Shown here: positions 7,950 to 15,256 of the stretch, piece by piece
Layout: each line of letters begins with the position of its first letter
Numbering within the stretch: the stretch's first letter is position 1
From: JBHIBA01 sp046758845
GTDB taxonomy: Bacteria; UBA8248; JACPRG01; G963555815
DNA: 23,081 nt
Assembly (NCBI GenBank): GCA_046758845.1
Contig: JBHIBA010000037.1
Location: forward strand, 1-23,081
Direction of reading: 5' to 3'
Made by a program: the position numbers and the translations under genes
The notes under the pieces: model-generated
Told to the model about the DNA's origin: nothing
Database searches by the model: none
Seen by the model: the letters and a program-made list of their open reading frames with translations, nothing else

Positions 7950-9014
7950 GTGAAGGGACTCATTTTGAGCGGGGGCCGGGGAACGCGGCTCCGTCCGATC
8001 ACCTACACCAACGCCAAGCAGCTTGTCCCCGTTGCCAATAAGCCTGTCCTGTTCTACGGAATCGAAGCCATCCGAGAGGCGGGGATCCGTGAGATCGGAA
8101 TCATTGTCGGCGACACGCGGTCTGCGATTGAAGAGGCTGTGGGGGACGGATCGCGCTGGGATGCGGAGATAACCCTCATCCCCCAGGAGCAGCCTCTGGG
8201 GCTGGCGCACGCCGTTCTCACCGCGCAGCCCTACCTGGCGGGCTCGCCGTTCGTCATGTATCTGGGCGACAACCTGATCATGGGGGGCATCCGGGACCTC
8301 GTCCAACAGTTCCAGGAGCAGGCGCCGAACGCCATGGTGCTGCTTTGCGCCGTTGCCAACCCGAACCAATTCGGGGTGGCGGACCTCGAGGGGGGCCGCG
8401 TCGTCCGGCTGGAGGAAAAACCCGCCCGACCCAAGAGCGACCTGGCGCTGGTCGGGGTCTATATGTTCGACCGGCACATTTTCGACGCGGCCCGCTCCAT
8501 CGAGTACTCGGCCCGCGGGGAGCTGGAGATCACGGACGCCATCCAGCGGCTCATCGACGACGGCCGGGTGGTCCACTCCCACGTGGTCCGCGGCTGGTGG
8601 AAGGACACCGGCAAGCTGGAGGACCTGCTGGAGGCCAACCGGCTGGTCCTGGATACCCTGGATGAGCGGCGGCTGGGCCAGGTGGACGAGGAGTCGCGGA
8701 TCGAGTTTCGGGTGACCCTCGAGGAGGGCAGCCGCGTTGTGCGCAGCACCATCCGCGGACCCGCCGTGATCGGCAAAGGGGCCGAAATTCAGGATTCCTA
8801 CGTCGGTCCCTTCACCGCCATCGCCGATGGGGTGCGGATCACCCGGAGCGAGATCGAGCACAGCATCGTCCTGGAGGGAAGCGCGATCACCGACATCCAG
8901 CAGCGGATCTCCGACAGCCTGATCGGCCGGAACACGGTGATCGAGCGCGCGAACGCCAAACCCACCGCCTGCCGGTTCATGGTGGGCGACTTCTGCCAGG
9001 TGTACATCCAGTGA
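7950..9014 (+). CDS. rmlA: Glucose-1-phosphate thymidylyltransferase, long form
   Basis: Makes dTDP-glucose from dTTP and glucose-1-phosphate, the entry to dTDP-deoxysugars. 354 aa matches the long RmlA class (about 355) rather than the 290-aa enteric form. The N-terminal nucleotidyltransferase domain (about residues 1-240) starts with GLILSGGRGTRLRPIT; LGDN and the GWWKDTGKLEDLLEANR region mark the sugar-nucleotide site. The C-terminal part (about 250-354) has hexapeptide-like spacing (IRGPAVIGKGAEI, YVGPFTAIADGV), a left-handed beta-helix typical of the long form. GTG start with AGGGGGA 8 nt upstream. It overlaps the next gene by 4 nt (GTGA) and heads the nucleotide-sugar operon. Confidence 0.93.
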   Translation: MKGLILSGGRGTRLRPITYTNAKQLVPVANKPVLFYGIEAIREAGIREIGIIVGDTRSAIEEAVGDGSRWDAEITLIPQEQPLGLAHAVLTAQPYLAGSPFVMYLGDNLIMGGIRDLVQQFQEQAPNAMVLLCAVANPNQFGVADLEGGRVVRLEEKPARPKSDLALVGVYMFDRHIFDAARSIEYSARGELEITDAIQRLIDDGRVVHSHVVRGWWKDTGKLEDLLEANRLVLDTLDERRLGQVDEESRIEFRVTLEEGSRVVRSTIRGPAVIGKGAEIQDSYVGPFTAIADGVRITRSEIEHSIVLEGSAITDIQQRISDSLIGRNTVIERANAKPTACRFMVGDFCQVYIQ

Positions 9015-9508
9015 CGGATCGAACCGGACTGGACGGGCGCGTCACGTCCGAGCGAATCGACGGGGTGTGCGTGAAGGTCTTGAAGCGCATCGCCGATGAG
9101 CGGGGTTGGCTCATGGAAATGCTCCGCTCCGACGAGGAGCTGTTCACGAAGTTCGGCCAGGCGTACGTGACGGCCGCTTATCCGGGCGTCGTCAAGGCCT
9201 GGCATTATCACAAGGTCCAGACCGACCATTTCGTTTGCCTGCGAGGGATGGCCAAGGTGGTCCTGTATGATCCCCGGGAGTCCTCTCCCACCCGCGGGTT
9301 CATCAACGAATTCTTCATGGGGGAGCTGAATCCTTTGCTCGTCCAAATTCCTCCTCTGGTCTATCACGGATTCAAGGCCGTCGACCCTGACCCGGCGGTC
9401 ATCCTCAACATCCCCACAGAGGTCTATCGCTACGAGGCCCCCGACGAGTACCGCGCTCTCCCCCACGGCGGTCCCGTTCCGTACGACTGGGCCAGGAAGG
9501 ACGGCTGA
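9011..9508 (+). CDS. RmlC-like dTDP-4-dehydrorhamnose 3,5-epimerase family protein
   Basis: Cupin-fold protein, 165 aa, in the RmlC superfamily. By position between rmlA and rmlB/rmlD it should epimerise dTDP-4-keto-6-deoxyglucose at C3 and C5. Visible are AWHYHKVQTD (residues 64-72, with His65/His67 where RmlC has its catalytic His), LRGMAKVVLYD, SPTRG, IPPLVYHGF (His119, equivalent to the second conserved RmlC His) and a Tyr-rich stretch VYRYEAPDE. It differs from classical RmlC: shorter (usual 180-190), KAWHYH in place of RGLHYQ, and a shortened C-terminus ending PYDW. No other rmlC is in the window, so it probably fills that role, but a 3-epimerase or other sugar-nucleotide cupin is possible. 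Starts at GTG overlapping rmlA by 4 nt. Confidence 0.8.
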   Translation: MTDRTGLDGRVTSERIDGVCVKVLKRIADERGWLMEMLRSDEELFTKFGQAYVTAAYPGVVKAWHYHKVQTDHFVCLRGMAKVVLYDPRESSPTRGFINEFFMGELNPLLVQIPPLVYHGFKAVDPDPAVILNIPTEVYRYEAPDEYRALPHGGPVPYDWARKDG

Positions 9509-9510
9509 AG

Positions 9511-10518
9511 GTGGAGACCTGGCTGGTCACGGGCGGTCTCGGCTTCATCGGAAGCCGCTTCGTGCGTCGGGCCCTGGCGGATCGCCAGGACGTCCGCATA
9601 ATCAACCTGGACAAGATCACCTATGCCGGCGTGCCGGAGAACCTCGCGGAAGTGGAGGACCATCCCCGTTACGAGTTCCACCGCGGGGACATCGCCGACG
9701 CCGACGCCGTCGCGCCCCTGGTACGGCGCTCCGATCTGATCGTGAACTTCGCCGCCGAGACCCATGTGGATCGCTCCATCGGAGACGCCGCCGATTTTCT
9801 GCGGACCGATGTCATCGGTGTCTATGTCCTCCTGGAAGCCATGAAGGACTCGGGCGTCAGGCGGTTGATCCAGATCTCCACCGATGAAGTCTACGGCGAG
9901 GCCGCGGGCGGGCCTTCCACCGAGCGGGATGCGTTGATGCCCAAGAGCCCGTACGCCGCCAGCAAGGCCGGCGGCGACCGGCTGGCCTATTCCTACTGGG
10001 CCACCCACGGGACTCCGGTTGTGATCACGCGCTGCTCCAACAACTACGGCCCGAACCAGTACCCGGAAAAGATGCTCCCTTTGTTCATCACCAACGCCCT
10101 GGAGGACAAGCCCCTTCCCGTCTACGGGGATGGCCTGAACACCCGCGACTGGATCCATGTGGAGGATCACGTCCTGGCGCTTCTGGCCCTGATCGATGCC
10201 GAGGGTGTGGAGGGCGAGGTCTTCAATATCGGAACCGGCGAGGAGAGGACCGTTCTTCAAATGGCCGAAGCCGTTCTCAACTGTCTGAACAGGCCGAAAG
10301 ACCTGATCCACAGGGTCCGGGACCGGCCCGGCCACGTCCGGCGCCACGCGGTGTCGGCGGAAAAGCTGAAGGCGGCGACGGGGTGGTCCCCCCGGCGGGC
10401 GCTGAAAAGCGGAGTGTCCGGGACCGTCCGCTGGTACGAGACCCATACCCAGTGGTGGCGGCGGATCAAGGAAGGAGAGTACCGGGAATATTACGAGAAG
10501 ATGTATGCCAACCGCTGA
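9511..10518 (+). CDS. rmlB: dTDP-glucose 4,6-dehydratase
   Basis: Extended short-chain dehydrogenase that converts dTDP-glucose to dTDP-4-keto-6-deoxyglucose using bound NAD. 335 aa, usual length. The Rossmann motif GGLGFIG is at residues 8-14, AETHVDRSI around 80-90, the catalytic TDE triplet at 124-126, and the Tyr148-xxx-Lys152 pair follows. NNYGPNQYPEKMLP is characteristic of RmlB and distinguishes it from the related decarboxylase downstream. GTG start 2 nt after the epimerase stop, with AGGAAGGA at 9494-9501 inside the previous gene. rmlD starts within its last 14 nt. Confidence 0.95.
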   Translation: METWLVTGGLGFIGSRFVRRALADRQDVRIINLDKITYAGVPENLAEVEDHPRYEFHRGDIADADAVAPLVRRSDLIVNFAAETHVDRSIGDAADFLRTDVIGVYVLLEAMKDSGVRRLIQISTDEVYGEAAGGPSTERDALMPKSPYAASKAGGDRLAYSYWATHGTPVVITRCSNNYGPNQYPEKMLPLFITNALEDKPLPVYGDGLNTRDWIHVEDHVLALLALIDAEGVEGEVFNIGTGEERTVLQMAEAVLNCLNRPKDLIHRVRDRPGHVRRHAVSAEKLKAATGWSPRRALKSGVSGTVRWYETHTQWWRRIKEGEYREYYEKMYANR

Positions 10519-11404
10519 TCACAAACCCCCGCGTGTGGCGGTGACCGGCGCCGGGGGGATCCTCGGGACAGCCCTGAGGGAAATCCTGCCGAAGGGGCCG
10601 GAACCGATGGAGGCCGTCGGCCTCACCCACGCTGACCTGGATGTTACGCGCCCCGAGGACGTCCGGGAAGGACTGAGTGAGATCCGTCCGGACGCCGTTA
10701 TCCACGCCGCCGCCTACACCCAGGTGGATGCCTGCGAAGAAACGCCTGACCTGGCCCGTGAAGTCAACGCGGTCGGGACAGCCCACATGGGCCGGACGTG
10801 TAAGGAGCTGAACTGCCGGCTCATCTATCTGAGCACCGATTACGTGTTCGACGGAAAATCCGACCGGCCTTACCGCGAGGACGATCCCGTTTGCCCTCTC
10901 GGGGTGTACGGGCGCACCAAGTGGGAAGGGGAGGTGGCTGTCCGGCGGGAAGGCCCGGCGGATTCCCTGATCGTGCGGACCTCCTGGGTCTATGGCCGGG
11001 GGGGCCGGAACTTCGTCGACGCGATCCTGGAGAAGGGGGCGCTGGGGGAACCCCTGCGCGTGGTGAACGATCAGCGGGGCTCGCCGACCAACTCGGTGGA
11101 CCTGGCGGACGCCTTGAAGGCCTTGCTTCGGACCGAGGCCCGGGGAGTCGTTCACGTCTCCGGCGGCGGCGAGTGTTCCTGGTATGAATTCGCCCGGCAG
11201 ATCCTGGCGGCCGCCGGACAGGACCCGGACCTGGTGGAGCCGATCCCCGCGCGGGGTCTCGGCCGCCGGGCCCCGCGTCCGGCTTATTCCGTCTTGGACG
11301 GAACGGCCTATCAGAGGTGGACGGGGCGCGACATGCGGCCCTGGCCCGAGGCCCTTCTGGATTATCTTGCCCGAAGAGGGGCCGTCATCGAGGGCCGAAA
11401 CTGA
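10505..11404 (+). CDS. rmlD: dTDP-4-dehydrorhamnose reductase
   Basis: Reduces dTDP-4-keto-L-rhamnose to dTDP-L-rhamnose with NAD(P)H, the last step of the pathway begun by rmlA. 299 aa, standard length. The nucleotide-binding loop VTGAGGILG lies near residues 14-22, then HAAAYTQVDACE, LSTDYVFDG and the active-site Tyr135-xxx-Lys139 in YGRTKWEGE; RTSWVYG and RGSPTNSVDLA are typical RmlD. Overlaps rmlB by 14 nt; translation is probably coupled. The next gene follows after 22 nt. Confidence 0.95.
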   Translation: MPTADHKPPRVAVTGAGGILGTALREILPKGPEPMEAVGLTHADLDVTRPEDVREGLSEIRPDAVIHAAAYTQVDACEETPDLAREVNAVGTAHMGRTCKELNCRLIYLSTDYVFDGKSDRPYREDDPVCPLGVYGRTKWEGEVAVRREGPADSLIVRTSWVYGRGGRNFVDAILEKGALGEPLRVVNDQRGSPTNSVDLADALKALLRTEARGVVHVSGGGECSWYEFARQILAAAGQDPDLVEPIPARGLGRRAPRPAYSVLDGTAYQRWTGRDMRPWPEALLDYLARRGAVIEGRN

Positions 11405-11426
11405 AGGGGGCTTTCTGGAGAACTGA

Positions 11427-12719
11427 ATGGAAATCGGAGTCATCGGAGTCGGCTACGTAGGGCTGGTGACCGGCGCGGTTTTCTCGGACCTCGGCAATGA
11501 CGTCATCTGTGCCGATATCGACGAGGAGAAGATCGAGAAGTTGACCCGGGGCGAGGTCCCCATTTATGAGACCGGCCTGGAGGAGATGGTGCACCGCAAC
11601 GTGGAGGGCGGCCGCCTTTCCTTCACCACGGACCTGGACCATCTGGTTCGGGGCTCAGAGGTGATCTTCATCTGCGTCGGCACGCCCCCGAAGGACAACG
11701 GGGAGACCGACCTGTCCTTTGTGGAGAGCGCGGCCAAGGCCGTCGCACGCTCCATCGACGGCTACAAAGTGATCGTCAACAAGAGCACCGTCCCCGTGGG
11801 GACCGGCGCCTTCGTCGCGGACATCATCGAGCGCCACAAGCGCAAGGACGTCAAATTCGACGTTGTTTCCAATCCCGAGTTCCTTCGTGAAGGTTCGGCC
11901 ATCCAGGACACGCTGGCGCCGGACCGGATCGTCATCGGCGCGCCCAACAAGCGCGTCGCCATGAAGCTGCTTGAACTCTACTCGCCCCTCCAGCGGCCCA
12001 TGCTCATCACCGACGTCCCCAGCGCAGAGATCATCAAGTACGCCGGCAACGCCTTCCTGGCCATGAAGATCTCCTTCATCAACGCCGTGGCCAACGTTTG
12101 CGAGCTGTCGGGAGCCAACGTGGACGACGTGGCCAAAGGGGTGGGATACGACAAGCGTATTGGGATGGATTTTCTTCACTCCGGGCTCGGCTTCGGAGGC
12201 TCCTGTTTTCCCAAAGACTTAGAGTCCTTTATCCAGAAGTCGGGGGCTCTGGGCTATGACTTCAAGCTCCTGAAAGAGGTGTTGGAGATCAACCGCGAGC
12301 GGGCCCCGCACCTGTTGAACATCATTCGCCGGAACATGGGGGACCTTCGGGGCAAGGTCATGGGCGTTTTGGGGCTGGCCTTCAAGGCCAACACCGATGA
12401 CATGCGGGACGCCAGGTCAATCGACGTCATCCAGGCGCTGCTCAAGGAGGGCGCGAAGGTCCGGGCCTACGACCCGGTGGCGATGGAGAACGCCAAGAGA
12501 ACCCTGAACGGAGTGGACTTCTGCCCGAGCGCCTATGCGGCGGCCAAGGGAGCCGATGCCCTGGTCATCGTGACCGAGTGGCGGGAGTTCCGCCAGCTGA
12601 ACCTCGGCCGGTTGAAGCAGTTGATGGCCAACCCCGTCATCTTCGACGGACGCAACATTTACGACGCCGAGCGGACGAAGAAAATCGGGTTCGAATACCA
12701 CGGGATGGGAATGCCCTGA
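11427..12719 (+). CDS. ugd: UDP-glucose 6-dehydrogenase
   Basis: Oxidises UDP-glucose to UDP-glucuronate in two NAD-dependent steps. 430 aa, standard for bacterial UGDH. The N-terminal Rossmann loop GVGYVG is at residues 7-12, then CVGTPP and NKSTVPVGTG. A central helical region carries KYAGNAFLAMKISFINA. The catalytic Cys is Cys260 in GGSCFPKD. The C-terminal UDP-binding domain includes GLAFKANTDDMRDA. ATG start with TGGAGAA about 5 nt upstream. Its stop overlaps the next start by one base (TGATG), and that neighbour decarboxylates its product. Confidence 0.96.
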   Translation: MEIGVIGVGYVGLVTGAVFSDLGNDVICADIDEEKIEKLTRGEVPIYETGLEEMVHRNVEGGRLSFTTDLDHLVRGSEVIFICVGTPPKDNGETDLSFVESAAKAVARSIDGYKVIVNKSTVPVGTGAFVADIIERHKRKDVKFDVVSNPEFLREGSAIQDTLAPDRIVIGAPNKRVAMKLLELYSPLQRPMLITDVPSAEIIKYAGNAFLAMKISFINAVANVCELSGANVDDVAKGVGYDKRIGMDFLHSGLGFGGSCFPKDLESFIQKSGALGYDFKLLKEVLEINRERAPHLLNIIRRNMGDLRGKVMGVLGLAFKANTDDMRDARSIDVIQALLKEGAKVRAYDPVAMENAKRTLNGVDFCPSAYAAAKGADALVIVTEWREFRQLNLGRLKQLMANPVIFDGRNIYDAERTKKIGFEYHGMGMP

Positions 12720-13663
12720 TGGGGGTTCCAAGGAGCCTGGTGACGGGGGGGGCCGGCTTTCTGGGCTCGCATCTGTGCGAGCGCCTCCTGGCCGAAGGCC
12801 ACGAGGTGATCTGCATGGACAACTTCCTGACGGGAAGCGACGGGAACGTCTCCCAACTCTGTAGCGGCCGCTTCCATCTCATCCAATACGACGTCACCCA
12901 CTTCCTCGCCGTCCCGGGCCCCTTGGATTACGTGTTTCACTTCGCCTCCCCGGCGAGCCCGGTGGATTACATGGAGTATCCCATCCAGACCCTCAAGGTG
13001 GGCGCCCTCGGGACGCTGAACGCCCTGGGACTCGCCAAGGAGAAGGGGGCGACGCTCGTCCTGGCTTCTACGTCGGAGGTGTACGGCGACCCCCTCGTCC
13101 ATCCCCAGAAGGAGGATTACTGGGGAAATGTGAACCCCATCGGTCCGCGGGGGGTGTACGATGAGGCCAAACGCTATGCGGAAGCCCTGGCGATGGCTTA
13201 CCACCGGTTTCACTCGCTGAAGACCCGAATCGCTCGGATCTTCAACACCTACGGACCGCGGATGCGCCTGCGGGACCGACGGGCGGTTCCCACCTTCCTC
13301 ACACAGGCCCTTCACGGTGAGCCGCTCACGGTCTTCGGGGACGGGAACCAGACGCGCAGTTTCTGCTATATTTCGGACATGACTGAGGGGATCGTTCGCC
13401 TTTCGCGTTCGGACTGCGCCGAGCCGATGAACTTGGGCAATCCCGACGAGATCACTATCAACGAGCTGGCCCGAATCATTCTGGAGGTGACCGGAAGTCG
13501 GAGTTCCATCGTCCACGATCCTCTTCCCGTCGACGACCCCAAGGTTCGCCAGCCGGACATCACCCGGGCGCAGGACGTTCTGGGATGGACCCCCACCGTG
13601 GCCCTGAGGGAGGGGCTCAGGGACACGCTGAAATATTTTCAGGGGAAGCAATCCTCTTCCTGA
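12719..13663 (+). CDS. UDP-glucuronate decarboxylase (UDP-xylose synthase)
   Basis: Extended SDR, 314 aa, that decarboxylates UDP-glucuronate to UDP-xylose. Features match UXS: GGAGFLG (residues 10-16), MDNFLTG, HFASPASPVDYM, TSEVYGDP (about 118-125), Tyr147-xxx-Lys151 in YDEAKRYAE, ARIFNTYGPRM, and RSFCYISDM near the C-terminal third. The ASPASP and YDEAKR runs separate it from RmlB/GalE-type enzymes. The start at 12719 overlaps the ugd stop by one base; a longer frame opening at 12578 lies inside ugd and carries no SDR sequence, so it was not used. The product could feed xylose or 4-keto-pentose (aminoarabinose-like) modification of LPS; no ArnA formyltransferase domain is present. Confidence 0.92.
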   Translation: MGVPRSLVTGGAGFLGSHLCERLLAEGHEVICMDNFLTGSDGNVSQLCSGRFHLIQYDVTHFLAVPGPLDYVFHFASPASPVDYMEYPIQTLKVGALGTLNALGLAKEKGATLVLASTSEVYGDPLVHPQKEDYWGNVNPIGPRGVYDEAKRYAEALAMAYHRFHSLKTRIARIFNTYGPRMRLRDRRAVPTFLTQALHGEPLTVFGDGNQTRSFCYISDMTEGIVRLSRSDCAEPMNLGNPDEITINELARIILEVTGSRSSIVHDPLPVDDPKVRQPDITRAQDVLGWTPTVALREGLRDTLKYFQGKQSSS

Positions 13664-13671
13664 GCTTTTTT
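13644..13671 (+). terminator. Weak intrinsic-terminator candidate at the end of the nucleotide-sugar operon
   Basis: GGAAG (13644-13648) pairs with CTTCC (13656-13660) over a 7-nt loop, overlapping the decarboxylase stop codon. A run of six T (13666-13671) follows five bases later. The stem is short, but T6 stands out in this GC-rich sequence. It may separate the operon from radC. Confidence 0.25.
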
Positions 13672-13701
13672 CGACGAAGGGGAATACGAGGAAAAGGACG
13701 G

Positions 13702-14418
13702 ATGTGCCCGCCCGACCCTTCCAAGACCTACCCCACTTCCATTCGCCAATGGCCCGAGACGGAGCGTCCCCGGGAGCGGCTCCTGGCCCGGGGCGCGGGG
13801 GAACTGGGCGAAGCGGAGCTTCTGGCCATCATCCTGCGCACGGGGGGCGGGGCCGGGGAAGGCGGCGGAAGCGCCCTGGACCTGGCGCGGTCTCTTCTTT
13901 ACCGCTTTGGAGGACTTCGGGGGATCGAGAACGCGGGGCTGAATGAACTCTGTACGGTCCGGGGGATGGGTCCCGCCAAGGTCGCACAGCTCAAGGCCGC
14001 ACTGGAGTTGGGCCGGCGTTTCCTCGCCGAGCGGGCTAAGGAATACGTGTTCAGCTCGTCCGAGGACGCGGCCGCCTATTTCGCCCCCCGGCTGCGGGTC
14101 CGCCAAAAGGAACTGTTCCAGGTGGCCCTTCTGAACACAAAAAATCAGCTCCTGAAGGTGGAGACGGTTTCCCAGGGGTCATTGAACGAGAGCGTCGTGC
14201 ATCCGCGCGAGGCCTTTGCCCCCGCGCTGAAGGAATCGGCGGCCTCCGTCATTTTCGTCCACAACCATCCCAGCGGAGACCCCGCGCCCAGCGAGGCGGA
14301 CCGTCGTTTGACCCGGCGCCTCCGGGAGACGGGGGAACTCCTCGGCATCCGGGTCCTCGATCACCTCATCGTCGGCGAAAGCGCTCACTACAGCTTTGCG
14401 GACCATGGAGAGATCTGA
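13702..14418 (+). CDS. radC: RadC family JAB/MPN-domain protein
   Basis: Member of the RadC (UPF0758) family, 238 aa. The name comes from an E. coli radiation phenotype later mapped elsewhere, so the role is unsettled; a metal-dependent JAMM-type hydrolase activity is predicted. The N-terminal helix-hairpin-helix region has ERLLARGAGELGEAELLAIILRTG and GMGPAKVAQLKAALELGRR. The C-terminal JAMM motif is intact: His187-Asn-His189, PSGDP, Ser197 and Asp200. It ends in YSFADHGEI as family members do. The ATG at 13702 has AAGGA 3 nt and GAGG 10 nt upstream; a frame opening at 13585 would add 39 atypical residues overlapping the decarboxylase gene. It sits between nucleotide-sugar and heptose genes with no obvious functional link. 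Confidence 0.9.
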   Translation: MCPPDPSKTYPTSIRQWPETERPRERLLARGAGELGEAELLAIILRTGGGAGEGGGSALDLARSLLYRFGGLRGIENAGLNELCTVRGMGPAKVAQLKAALELGRRFLAERAKEYVFSSSEDAAAYFAPRLRVRQKELFQVALLNTKNQLLKVETVSQGSLNESVVHPREAFAPALKESAASVIFVHNHPSGDPAPSEADRRLTRRLRETGELLGIRVLDHLIVGESAHYSFADHGEI

Positions 14419-14493
14419 CGGTTTGAGGAAGAACCGGCGGGCGCCCGGACGGAAGCCAAAGCCATCCGTCGTTGCCGCGCGGTGACGGTGAGC

Positions 14494-14500
14494 AAGGGGA
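14494..14500 (+). promoter_or_regulatory. Shine-Dalgarno that fixes the gmhA start
   Basis: AAGGGGA lies 5 nt before the ATG at 14506, preferring it to an in-frame GTG at 14482 that would add eight residues and lacks a comparable site. Confidence 0.65.
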
Positions 14501-14505
14501 CTGAA

Positions 14506-15144
14506 ATGGCCGACACCGCGCGCCCTGGACCGGAGTTTTGGCGCCGCGCCCTGTCGCGGAGGGAGACCCTTTTCAAGGCGCTGATCGAGAGCGATTTGGG
14601 TCGGCAGTTGGACCGTCTGGCGGGCGCCGTGGCGAACGCCATGGCCGGGGGGGGAAAGGTCCTCCTCTTCGGAAACGGGGGCAGCGCCGCCGCCGCCCAA
14701 CACGCCGCCGCCGAATGGGTGGGCCGGTTCCTCACCAAGCGCAATCCCCTGCCGGCCATCGCCCTCACTGCTGACACCTCCATCCTGACGGCCGTGGGCA
14801 ACGATTATGGGTTTGATCGGGTATTCGAGCGCCAGGTCCAGGCCATCGGGCGCCCGGGGGATGTGGTCATCGGACTGAGCACCAGCGGCGAGTCGGAAAA
14901 CGTGATTCGCGCCCTCCGCGCAGCCAGGAGACGCGGGGCGCATGCGGCGGCCTTTCTGGGCGGCGATGGAGGCCGGGCGAGGCGGATCGCCGATTCGGCC
15001 CTCATCGTCCCCGCCTCACAGGTCGCCCTGATCCAGGAAATCCATGGATTTCTCCTCCACGTCCTCTGCGAGGAGGTGGAACGTCGCCTCCAGGGGCGTC
15101 GCCTCAGAAAGGGCACAGGCGGGTCTTCGGGAAGGAAGAAGTGA
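14506..15144 (+). CDS. gmhA: Sedoheptulose-7-phosphate isomerase
   Basis: Cytosolic isomerase that converts sedoheptulose-7-phosphate to D-glycero-D-manno-heptose-7-phosphate, the first step to ADP-heptose for the LPS inner core. 212 aa, a single SIS domain. The phosphate loop GNGGSAAAAQH is at residues 56-66 and STSGES at 125-130. His66, Glu70, Gln172 and His180 (in QEIHGFLLH) correspond to the metal and catalytic residues of E. coli and Burkholderia GmhA. GNDYGF is also conserved. Its product is the HldE substrate, encoded one gene downstream. The basic C-terminal tail (about 195-212) is longer than usual. An 87-nt gap separates it from radC. Confidence 0.93.
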   Translation: MADTARPGPEFWRRALSRRETLFKALIESDLGRQLDRLAGAVANAMAGGGKVLLFGNGGSAAAAQHAAAEWVGRFLTKRNPLPAIALTADTSILTAVGNDYGFDRVFERQVQAIGRPGDVVIGLSTSGESENVIRALRAARRRGAHAAAFLGGDGGRARRIADSALIVPASQVALIQEIHGFLLHVLCEEVERRLQGRRLRKGTGGSSGRKK

Positions 15145-15256
15145 GTCGGCCCGAGGTAAGCAACTTCTTAGCAGGAGCGCGTAATCGCTGACACGTCGTT
15201 TTTAGTGCGGGTCATCGGTCAATTCCTGCCAAAGCTTTCATGAAGGGACCCGAGGA

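Noticed and set aside
7708..7953. 81-codon frame filling the lptD-rmlA gap, ending in a GTGA overlap with rmlA
   Set aside because: Very Arg-rich and unpatterned product; the overlap with the rmlA start looks coincidental, and the gap has promoter and hairpin features instead.
15176..15202. Small stem AGCG/CGCT followed by TTTTT after gmhA, considered as a terminator
   Set aside because: Only a 4-bp stem with an 8-nt gap to the T run; too weak to call.
15188..15216. CTGACA as a -35 box before the LLM oxidoreductase gene
   Set aside because: No acceptable -10 sequence at 16-18 nt.
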